Shown piece after piece: positions 55,588-64,000 of a DNA stretch of 64,000 bases. Under the pieces are notes generated by a model. It worked only from the letters and a program-made list of their open reading frames with translations. It did no database searches and was not told the origin of the DNA. Each line of letters opens with the position of its first letter. Positions within the stretch are counted from its first letter, which is position 1. This DNA is from Ischnura elegans (lineage: Eukaryota; Arthropoda; Insecta; Odonata; Coenagrionidae): contig NC_060246.1 of the NCBI RefSeq assembly GCF_921293095.1, positions 15,580,001-15,644,000 of the forward strand, read 5' to 3'. The position numbers and the translations under genes are program-made.

Positions 55588-58500
55588 GTGGGTTATTTTT
55601 CTTCTTACTGTCCGTTTGATGTATCTTCTTAACCGAACTATAATTATAATTTTGATTCCATTTATAGGTGTGGTCGATGTTTGCAAAATTTGCTCCAATA
55701 ATTGTACCACGGTGGAACTGGAGGCTCAGGTAAGGCATTTTAATCTGTCGACTAGCCTAAAACCATTTTCACGGTAGACCACTTTTGTTATCACCCATAA
55801 GCAATTTATGATATTTCAATGATAAGAAAATGTATATGTATGTTGTATTGGCGTGAAAAAAATTGTTCTACTACTAGTACAGGAGACAAATCCGCACCTG
55901 ATAAGGATATACATCTCAAATCAGTCATGGAAATACAAATGCTGTAAAATGAACAAAGGCATAAATTTGGGAATTGTATTATTTATGGTCAGAAGTTTCA
56001 TTTTATTTCCACCATTGTGAGAACAAAAATGGATGAGTGTGACAAGGGGGAAGTAAAAGCGGTCGAGGGCTGACATGCTGAAGAAAAATTAGAAGTAGGA
56101 TGCTCTTCATTATCACTATCTATATTGTTATGAGGATGATGGTGTATCTGTATATTAGTCACTTGTTGTTCAATTAGCCACATGTTCAAAAAAGATACAG
56201 TCCAGGAACATCCTGTGTCAGAATCGATCTTATCCAGTTGACAATGAGAAGCCTTTTAGAGGTGTAGTCAAACTGTTGTTAACTGATCCCTTACTTCTCA
56301 TTGACAATTTGTTAACTATGGTTCCTGTAATAGACTGATGGTGCAGTGTTGATATGTTAATTTAGGCTTTTTATAATTTTTTATATGTCAATCTTTGTTT
56401 GGTAGTTGCTGGTCCACAGTAAATGCCTGTGTTTGCTTCATCGAGGTTCAGGAGCCACTCTCATATGCCATGAAAATAAATACAGCAAAATTGGCAAGCT
56501 ATAACTTGTCCTATATTGCCCCATGTTCACTTCTAGCATTTCAGTATTTCAGTAGCACAAAATGCAGGTTTTTCAGTAGCCCAAGTGGCAAGAAGCAACA
56601 CTTCTAGTCCAAAGATTTTTGGTTCGAATGGCACTTGATGTCCGAATTGATTTAAGAGTAAAATTTAATCTTTTTGCTTTGTCTGGCTGGTGCTTTGAAA
56701 CCGATTTTGGATTGACAACTCTGCCTCTCCAAGGACATTCATATTTGCCCACGCTGTGCTCTGATTGGCTAAATTCAATCACAAATAGCTCAGAAATGGT
56801 GCAACTGAGCAAAAAAGTTCAGAGTAATTTGTTGTTGAGAGTAACTTATTCTATAACGTCCATGGTAGCATATCAGTGAATTTCTGACCACCCTGTATGT
56901 TATTTTCTCATTAAATCACTCTTTAATAATTTCAAAACCATCAGAGAGACTTGCAAATTTTTGGCTTTCTTTGTGAAAGAATTGAAATTGGATAAAAAGT
57001 GCTGCCTTAAGATGTAAATGAACTAAGTTGAAAATTTTCATTGGTCATTAGCTCTAGCCAAGAACTTAAAAGCTTAGCAAGCTAACTGATATCGGGATAA
57101 ACTTTTTTGACCCACCCTGATGGTGAATGACGACAACAGTGGTATGAAAAGTTGATGCATTCCAAATGTGGTTTTACTGGAGAATGATGAAAATCAAATG
57201 AATCATCAAAGTAATGAGGTAGTCCTCATAAGAGTATGAAAACAGAGGTTGTATAAAAACTCTGACAGGAAGTCAGGGTAACTTAATTGGCCAGTCATTG
57301 AGACTTGTTGATATGATGAAGACAATCCTTGATGGACAGAAAGAATGAGACAAGAAGGCCTGGCATGAAACAAGTGATTAACGATGTATTGGGAAAGGAA
57401 TGCATTTGCATGAAAGTATAAACTTGGTGGAAGAATAAGCCGCAGAATGAATCTCTGCTGGACAAGTGGCTGCAAGAATGTAATACCACCTAAGCCGGTA
57501 TCCGAGACCCTCTCACCAAGTCAGAATGTCTCACTTCCCCTGGGATTCCTTACATGGAGGGGAGAGCGGTGGCTTCTGCTCAGGGTCAAAACAACACTCT
57601 TTTGGGTCGGTGTCGCACAATCAGCTTTCAGAACGTTGCCTGGGGTTTGAACGCTGTTTGCACGCTCACTCAAATACAAGAAAGTACAAAATATCCAAGC
57701 AACACGTAGCACTATATAAATAGGGAAAGGATGAAAAAAGGATGTGTGCTTCTCATGAGTCGATGAAAAAACGGGGAAGCGCTGCCATTACAATATATTT
57801 TAGCCATAATTTTTTGGCATGGACTGTGGCAGACCTTTTCAACGTACAGCAATGTTTTGTCCTAGACGGTTTTTATTTGATGTTTCACCTGCGCATGTGG
57901 TGAGGAAATTGCTATGATATGGAGTTTTCAGATAATATTTCCTGTTATTTGAGTTGTTTCATTTATATGTGGTGGAAGGGCTTTCTTCTGGTAGCTGAGC
58001 CAGAAAGGTTTTCTTCTAGTCATATCTACAAGAAGAATGACATTTGCAGAACGGGTTGATTGGTAAAAACATGCCTAAAGAAACATAATTGAGCAATTTG
58101 ACTATGAAAGTCAACTAAAGCCGTGAGGTCCGATCATGCTACCCTGCACTGCACAATCATATTATGAGGAACAGAAGTCATCACCAAAGTAAAAAGTTTT
58201 AAACAGAGACTCATCACAGGAGTGACAGAAATACAAAATAAGGAAAGCAACTGAAGGAGGGACACTGGCCTCATCATTAGCTCTTCATGGCGATCATTAA
58301 CCCTGAGAACCAACTTCAAACTCACCAACTGATCCCTCCTGCCAACTTCCTCGACTGTCCTTCTGCCGCTTGATGCTAATAGAGCCAGAGTTAAACCCTG
58401 CCTTGACAGATTCCCTTGGAAAAACGACCCGCTTTGGTCGGGAAGCATTGGGGCCATCTAAACAGTAATACAGTAACATATTCCAAAAGTAATCAATTAA

Positions 58501-61500
58501 AAAAAATGTATTTTATGATGCTTATCTTGATTGTTCAAGTATGAAAATTGGCATTCATGCTAATATTATCTGCCGCCACTCAAAACATCTTCATCCTCCT
58601 AATCATCAACTTTGCAGTCTTTAACCTGGATTCAATTGTTTATGCGTTCATTGGTGCTAAGGCCTTTCCCCCTTGTGTGTTGTTTTTCCGAGGGTTTGAC
58701 AATACTTGCCCAACACATCAGCAAAGTGAGAAGTGTATAATGCATGGAATATGAAAATTCTAAATATACACTTATAAAAACTTGATTGGGTTTTATACTG
58801 GGTGCATGTCGTTCAACAAAAAATCATAGGATATAGTTTGCACTGCCCTGTGCTCATTTGCTCACAGTGAGCTCATCTGAGTGCCACGCTCACAGTCCTT
58901 TTGAATAAGTATCCAATCTACATACTGATGAAGGCAGGTGATTTAGTGTATGGTAACCTTTGAAAAAAAAAAAAAAAACAGAATGAGGAAGGAAGTTGCA
59001 TTGAAGAAGGAGAACAAGTGTTCCCCAGTAGTAAGGGATACGTTTCTGTTATTATTGCAGTTCCAAAACTTTCTCCTGGCACGAGTAAATTTTATGGCAT
59101 AGCATGTAATTTAATGTTGTAAAAGTAAAACATGTTTGAAGTCAGCTCATGTATGCTTTGGAGGAGGTGCTTTACTGTTGCCTTTAAACAGAACAAGCTT
59201 CAGTTCAGAAAAAACACCTTTTGGGCCTATTGCCTTGCATTGGCCATCAGTACTACGCATAGTATTTTTACATAAAATGGACCATGTAAAAGTGTAATGC
59301 AAGTTGGATACACCACCCTCTTTGAGACTTAATTAATGTGATCTTATATATTTTTTTACTCAAGATGAGGCCAGATGTGCAGCAGTTCTTTGATGATCCT
59401 ACTTCAGCGTTGAAGAAAATTATTAGAATCATTGAATTCCAGGAAGGCCATAGACAGAGGTTGACATCGCATAGGAGGATGACTGTAAGTGCACATTAAT
59501 CTCTACTATTAATTCTTTGCATTTTTACTGTAATTGCCTTAATTTTATGGCTTGATTGGGAAGGACACTCAGCTAGCATTGGAGATGGACTACATGTTGT
59601 GTGTTTGCCATACTTTTGGTTGATCATGTTGTCCTTGCTTCTGGAGCTAATTTATCTGTTACTGAGCCACCTTGAAGTTTTCACAAAGACTGTTTGACAT
59701 CTATTGATCCTACTAAGTACCTAGATTTCAATTTATTGTGGTTCACTGACGGGGGGATGCAAATTAGACAATATGGCAGCTCAAGTAGTAAATAAGTGGT
59801 CAATATATAAATTCCTCATTGAAGTCTCTCGTAAAGAGTTACCCACATTAATTAAGCATGAATCGGTTACTTTTTCAGAAAAGTAGTTACGCATTAACTT
59901 TACCTATTTATTTTTAACAAAGATGAACTTTTACTTTTTATTAGTTAATTTCTTTTGCTAACTTCCCAAACTGAGATGCCAAGAGGAACGACTCACAATA
60001 ATGTCCAGATAAACTCTCATTACAGTTTGCCATATTCTAAAATGTGTGACCAAATGTGTCTTCTGAAAGCAAAATAATTATGTATTAAATATCACAGTTT
60101 TTTTTGGTGTGTTTTCCATCAGTATTGTGGAAAATATAATTGTGTGTAGTCAGAGCAGTGGCGGCTGGTGGTAATTTATCTAGGGTGTGCATTAGAGCAA
60201 ATATAGGATGATTTAATTATATTATGTTAATCCTAATCCATGAGCATCATATTTCGTCGTAATAGAATATATAGCAAGCAAAACATATCACTGGTACACT
60301 CTACCCTTAAAATTGCATGAACAGAAATAATATTAGCATGTGTGAAAATAATTATTCTCAACACACCTTTACAAGTGATGGTAGTTGAAATTCATTCTCT
60401 TTTCCTTACACCCTATGAGGAAGTAGTGTAGAAAACGGACATACAGATGGCTCTGTAGACGGACTAGGATCCTGGGCGCAGGTAGTGTAGGTGGCGGCTA
60501 CACCACTACACTACCTGCTAGTCAGTCACCAAAATTATGCGCGTGCGCACTCGCATGGTTTTGAGTCTGCTCCCATCGCCCCTTTGAACAGCACATACCC
60601 CCCCGCTTACCTCGTCCCGCCAGAGCACCCTCAAGCGATCGCACAGACCGAAAATGCGCCCGGCATGGTGCCACGGGATCGCACACTTGTAGAGCGGTGA
60701 ATTCGAAAAGGAGATAGCTGTAGCGTTCGGAGGCTCATGTTTCTTGCATATGCAGACAGTACTTTTATCCTTCGCGTTGCAAAGGAATAGTTTTCTTTTA
60801 TAATTTATTCATCTTTGGGTGTGCACTTGCTAACATGCGTATACGCACGCACCGCCACTGAGTCAGAGGATGTATAGATCAAGCAGAAAAAGTTTCCTAA
60901 AAATATTATGTCCTGCTACTTAACAATTTCCAATGATACACATCAAAATATGAGGTTATCATCAAATTCTAACCAAATGTTTTGGCTCTGGTCAAGTTTT
61001 AATCCATTTTATAGTAGCTTAAAAATGTATGCTTTCAGTTTTCAAAATAATTTTGCATGTTAGTTCTGAGAGTTGTTCCTAATTATTTCTGGTCTTCTTT
61101 ATTTTTGAAAAGATTTCTATTTTTGCTAATAATGATGATATTATATAAAAATAATAATATGATGCTTGAAATTAATATGTATCTGCGTGTTCATTATTCG
61201 ATTTTCATGAATCTATTTACCTTTACGTATGCTTCTTTTCCAGGGAGCTAAATTTCATGCAGCAAAAATGGAAATCCACAAACTAAGGAAAAAAATTGAA
61301 GAGCTTGAAATGTAAGCATTACTCAGGAGAACTTATCCAATTGTTAATTGATAGTGTTGAAGTTTTTGACTTTAGTTTTTTTTAATCTCCTGTGCTTAAT
61401 CCTTGGCAAAACTACTAATTTTCATTAATGCGATGAAGCACTTTTAGATCCTCTCCTTTGCTAGAAGTTTTAGATTCCTTATCTTCATAGTTTAATTATT

Positions 61501-64000
61501 ATAATTTCCATTTGAAAATTTGATAATATCAGTAAATTCCCCAACTGACAGATATTTTCTTTCTTTCTTTGATAGATATTTTTTTTTCATTTATAATTTT
61601 TCATAAACGTGGTTCCAAGGCAACAATTTCAGCTTTTTGTAAAAAATTATTTGTATTATGTACACATATTTATTTATTGCTATGTATGTATGTATTCAAT
61701 GGCTGCCTTATTTACTTGGTGGAGTTGAGAAATGATTAATCAATCAAAAATTAACGTAGTAATATTAAACTCTACTTGATCAAAGTTTTAAAAAGATATC
61801 ATTGATGTAGATTAGGGAAAGTCTCTCTTATGCCACTAAAATCGTTCTGTGTTCTGTTAAAGGTTGTGTCAATTTTTTTAGTTAATCTTCCTTAATAAGC
61901 TGATTAAGTGTTTGCTGGTGTATTTGTTTCTCATTTCATGTTCTTGGACAGGGAAATAAATTTTTTGAGGCAGCAGACTGCATTCACATCTACCCCTTCT
62001 GAAATGTTTCCTCGTCCATCTCCTCCTTCTTCATGGAATCTCACTCCAAGACAACAGTCTCAGTCCAAGGTAATGGACATTTTTCTGCTTTTCATTTCTG
62101 CCCTGTGAAGATAACAATCATTATGGAGGTACCCAGTATACATACCTCCAAGTTTTTACATACACGTGTATTTGTTCCTATGGAAATTTTTTTATTCTAA
62201 ATATATATTTATTGTTCAGCTGGTCATGTGACGTAGCAATAGGGTGGTTTCCTGTTATTTTTTTATTGCCTGAATCGAAAGATTACTCCTGGAGTACGTA
62301 TTTCACGCTTTTAGATTTTTTAATGACGATATCTATTTTTCGCGATTAAATGAAAAGTGAAAAATTTCAAGTGCGCGAAAACGCGACGGCTAAGTAGGAA
62401 TGATGGGAAAAAGTCTGTGTGACGCATTTCTGGTTCCCCTTTCTCCTTGTGAGGTGACCTTGGGGCGAAGCTTGAGCCCTGATAGGACGCAGACTGCTAG
62501 CAGGTAGCAGAGTACCATGCTAGCTGGTAGCGCTTGGCTTAAATAAGGATTATTAATACCTTATCAAACCAAGAAAACTTTCCGACCTTAGCCAGTTTTA
62601 ATAGGTGATTATTAAGACATGTTTCCCTGAGCTCTGTGCCCCATGCATGCATTGGTAATCGCAGACGATGTATAACTCCCATCTACTCGTATAGAAATTA
62701 GGTCCCTGTGACGTCACGTGGAGTGGAATCGCATTGGTGCCAATCTGGCCTTTTTCAAATGAGGATAAAATTGACCATTGCCATTCGTCTAAACTGAGAT
62801 TTCTAAAACCAAATAATTTGTATATTATGAATATACTAATGGTGGGTAAGGAATCGCAATCAATACATTTCGTTTCTTTCATGAAGGAAACTACCCTGTT
62901 ATCTATATAAGATTAGAAGCATTGCTAATATGAGGCAGCTGAGTGATATGCAATCCAAATTGGACGTATTCGATGATACTGGGTTCATAAGAAGGTCATA
63001 AAATTAGAAGATAAATTTTGTTTGCGTGGTGACGTCTTGTTTGAGAAGAAATGACAATTAAATCTGTCAGGCAATTAAAGATTCTCTTAAAATTACTCAA
63101 TACAAATTGCTAAATAGAATATAACTTAATCTACTCTAGAAAATGGCTGAAATGGAAATAGATTTTGTAGACAAATCCATTATAACTACGACTATTTCAG
63201 TAGTAACCAACTGTAAGCTCTAAGAATTATGACAACGATGGCTATGATTTGTTTGATGAAGGGCATGGTTTTAAATGTATGTAAATAGACTACGTTTCTT
63301 AGGTATATGGCACCTGGGTACCAACTATAATTTCTGACTATATGTAGTCTCACTTCAAATTTTGCCCCTTGAAAGCAAAAGTCACAGTAAATTAAATATT
63401 TTTAAAATTCAACTCCTTTCTAAATGTCTCAGTGATCTAAAGGAATAAAGTAAACCTAATAATGCAGTCTTCAAATTCATAAATCTGTAGTTTTTTTATG
63501 CTTCTAGCCTTAGAAACTTGGAATTATGCTTTAATGGAGTATTAAAAGGTACACTATGGTCCCTGAGTAGCATTTTTACCCAGGCCAAATGGTCATAGAA
63601 AGAAAAAATTTCTCTCATAAACCATATTTCTTGCATGTATATAAATCCTATCGTGTGCACCTCAATCTGTTTTTTTTTAATGTTTATTAATTGTTGTGTC
63701 ATGGCTTTCCCTTTTCTTTTAAAATTATTTTGCACTAAGGTGACCTAAATTCTTTTGCCACACATGGTGTGACCTGAAGGAGACTGTGCTGCCGATAGAC
63801 TCTTAAAGAAACTCAACCTCATGTTTTTCTGCTGTCTGGGAATGCTCTCTTAAGAAATTAATGCTTTCAATTTTGATGATTTCCAGATGTCCCCTCTGTC
63901 ACCGGCAAATTCTGAGGGTTGGGTGACCCCCAACAGACTCACACTGAAGAGGACTCCATCTCCATCTAATCGACCCCTGAGCATTCCACCCCCTGGGCAA
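55476..64000 (+). CDS. RNF212B: RNF212B/ZIP3-type RING protein (6 exons, runs off the window)
   Basis: ZIP3/RNF212-family proteins are RING E3 ligases for SUMO or ubiquitin that mark meiotic crossover sites on the synaptonemal complex (Drosophila vilya, narya, nenya). Exons: 55476-55587, 55668-55729, 59365-59484, 61244-61311, 61952-62069, 63887-64000+. They join in phases 1,0,0,2,0. The RING is C3HC4 with C6, C9, C26, H28, C31, C34, C43 and C46 (MDWVHCNICYLQPGDR, LTSCGHIYCVECRKAC, VCKICSNNC). The start MDW-HCN matches human RNF212B. Exon 3 (QQFFDDPTSALKKIIRIIEF) and exon 4 (AAKMEIHKLRKKIEELEM) give the coiled coil. The tail is Ser/Pro/Thr-rich with SP and TP sites (MFPRPSPPSSWNLTPR; VTPNRLTLKRTPSPSN), as in the family. 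The 3.6-kb second intron follows the RING. Confidence 0.9.
55668..55729 (+). CDS. RNF212B: RNF212B-like exon 2, RING end
   Basis: Acceptor tttatag, intron only 80 bases. Completes Cys then VVDVCKICSNNCTTVELEAQ with the last two zinc ligands; donor gtaagg, phase 0. Confidence 0.9.
55730..59364. other. RNF212B-like intron 2
   Basis: AT-rich intron with no bounded transposon recognised. It contains the minus-strand exon-like segment at 58326-58457 and a 15-17-base A-run near 58963. Open frames at 56573-56879 and 57450-57720 lack motifs. Confidence 0.5.
58326..58457 (-). other. Orphan exon-like segment, minus strand
   Basis: On minus an acceptor-like actgtttag precedes, and a canonical gtgagt follows, a 132-nt stretch open in phase 1. 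It reads DGPNASRPKRVVFPRESVKA, GFNSGSISIKRQKDSRGSWQ, EGSV. The composition is protein-like, basic and Ser-rich. I do not recognise the family and found no partner exon nearby. It may be an exon of a nested antisense gene, an exonised repeat, or chance. Confidence 0.25.
59365..59484 (+). CDS. RNF212B: RNF212B-like exon 3
   Basis: After ttactcaag: MRPDVQQFFDDPTSALKKII, RIIEFQEGHRQRLTSHRRMT; donor gtaagt. Matches human FKSPVETALQYFSHISQVWS with FQKKQTDLLIAFYKHR. Confidence 0.9.
60156..60860. mobile_element. hAT MITE, copy 2 (705 bp)
   Basis: It starts cagtggcggctggtggtaat and ends cgcaccgccactg with perfect 8-bp duplications agtcagag at 60148-60155 and 60861-60868. Same orientation and nearly the same sequence as 20307-21013, by eye a few per cent different. 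It lies in intron 3 of the RNF212B-like gene. No transposase. Confidence 0.93.
61244..61311 (+). CDS. RNF212B: RNF212B-like exon 4, coiled coil
   Basis: After cttttccag: GAKFHAAKMEIHKLRKKIEE LE; heptad-like Lys/Leu/Glu pattern; donor gtaagc, phase 2. Confidence 0.88.
61952..62069 (+). CDS. RNF212B: RNF212B-like exon 5
   Basis: Acceptor cttggacag completes Met, then EINFLRQQTAFTSTPSEMFP, RPSPPSSWNLTPRQQSQSK; donor gtaatg, phase 0. Confidence 0.88.
62241..62897. mobile_element. MITE-like element with AGGGTGGTTTCCT termini (657 bp)
   Basis: Left end agggtggtttcctgttattt and right end tgaaggaaactaccct are inverted with one or two mismatches over about 13 bp. The interior is a mosaic of AT-rich and CpG-richer sequence (gtgcgcgaaaacgcgacggc). 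No target duplication was clear, so the superfamily is undetermined. It lies in intron 5 of the RNF212B-like gene. Confidence 0.6.
62898..63886. other. RNF212B-like intron 5, remainder
   Basis: AT-rich intronic sequence with no exon, RNA gene or bounded repeat recognised. Confidence 0.5.
63887..64000 (+). CDS. RNF212B: RNF212B-like exon 6 (partial at window edge)
   Basis: After tttccag: MSPLSPANSEGWVTPNRLTL, KRTPSPSNRPLSIPPPGQ; open to the window end. Confidence 0.85.
   Translation, partial: MSPLSPANSEGWVTPNRLTLKRTPSPSNRPLSIPPPGQ

Noticed and set aside
58134-58457. 107-codon minus-strand frame starting at an ATG
   Set aside because: It overlaps the exon-like segment in another frame and runs into Leu/Ser-rich, AT-driven sequence without motifs.
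58960-58980. A-run, considered as a retroposon tail
   Set aside because: No identifiable SINE/LINE body or target duplication is attached.

Overview
This is a 64 kb piece of an intron-rich, transposon-rich animal nuclear genome. The conserved exons resemble arthropod and vertebrate orthologues, introns have GT-AG ends with short exons, and the repeats (irritans-type mariner, Tigger/pogo, hAT MITEs, jockey-like LINEs, a Penelope-like element, tRNA-derived SINEs) suggest an arthropod, perhaps a hemimetabolous insect. The species cannot be fixed from the sequence alone. I saw no rRNA, intact tRNA, CRISPR, bacterial operon or recognisable LTR/retroviral element.

Four conserved protein-coding genes are present. 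(1) The 3' part of PRIM2, the DNA primase large subunit, on + (138-10038, four exons), carrying all four cysteines of the 4Fe-4S domain. (2) A GRIP-family multi-PDZ scaffold on + (about 23019-41497, 12 recognised exons). (3) Signal peptide peptidase (HM13/SPP) on - (54910 down to 43850, eight exons), which assembles to exactly 377 residues with all catalytic motifs. (4) The 5' part of a ZIP3/RNF212B-type RING protein, a meiotic SUMO/ubiquitin E3, on + (55476 to beyond the window). PRIM2 and GRIP are tandem. GRIP and SPP converge across 2.35 kb. SPP and the RING gene are head-to-head with only 565 bp between start codons, so they probably share a bidirectional promoter.

The rest is intron and intergenic sequence shaped by mobile elements. 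PRIM2's 5.2-kb intron holds a minus-strand LINE relic carrying a TA-flanked MITE, followed by a 3.3-kb Tigger element that itself carries a tRNA-SINE. The 13 kb between PRIM2 and GRIP holds two LINE relics, a hAT MITE and several foldback repeats. GRIP introns hold a Penelope-like 3' end, a small hAT MITE and another LINE. SPP's largest intron holds a jockey-like LINE split by a 2-kb TA-flanked element, and the next intron a decayed mariner. The RING gene contains a second, nearly identical 0.7-kb hAT MITE.

The points most worth following up are: the apparent absence of PDZ4/PDZ5 (and possibly PDZ1) exons from GRIP; foldback inverted duplications at the internal-deletion junctions of two unrelated transposon relics; the recent hAT MITE pair with perfect 8-bp target duplications; a 2-kb TIR element of unknown content splitting a LINE; and two unassigned exon- or ORF-like segments (10930-11250 and 58326-58457, both minus). 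I found no convincing new multi-gene system.
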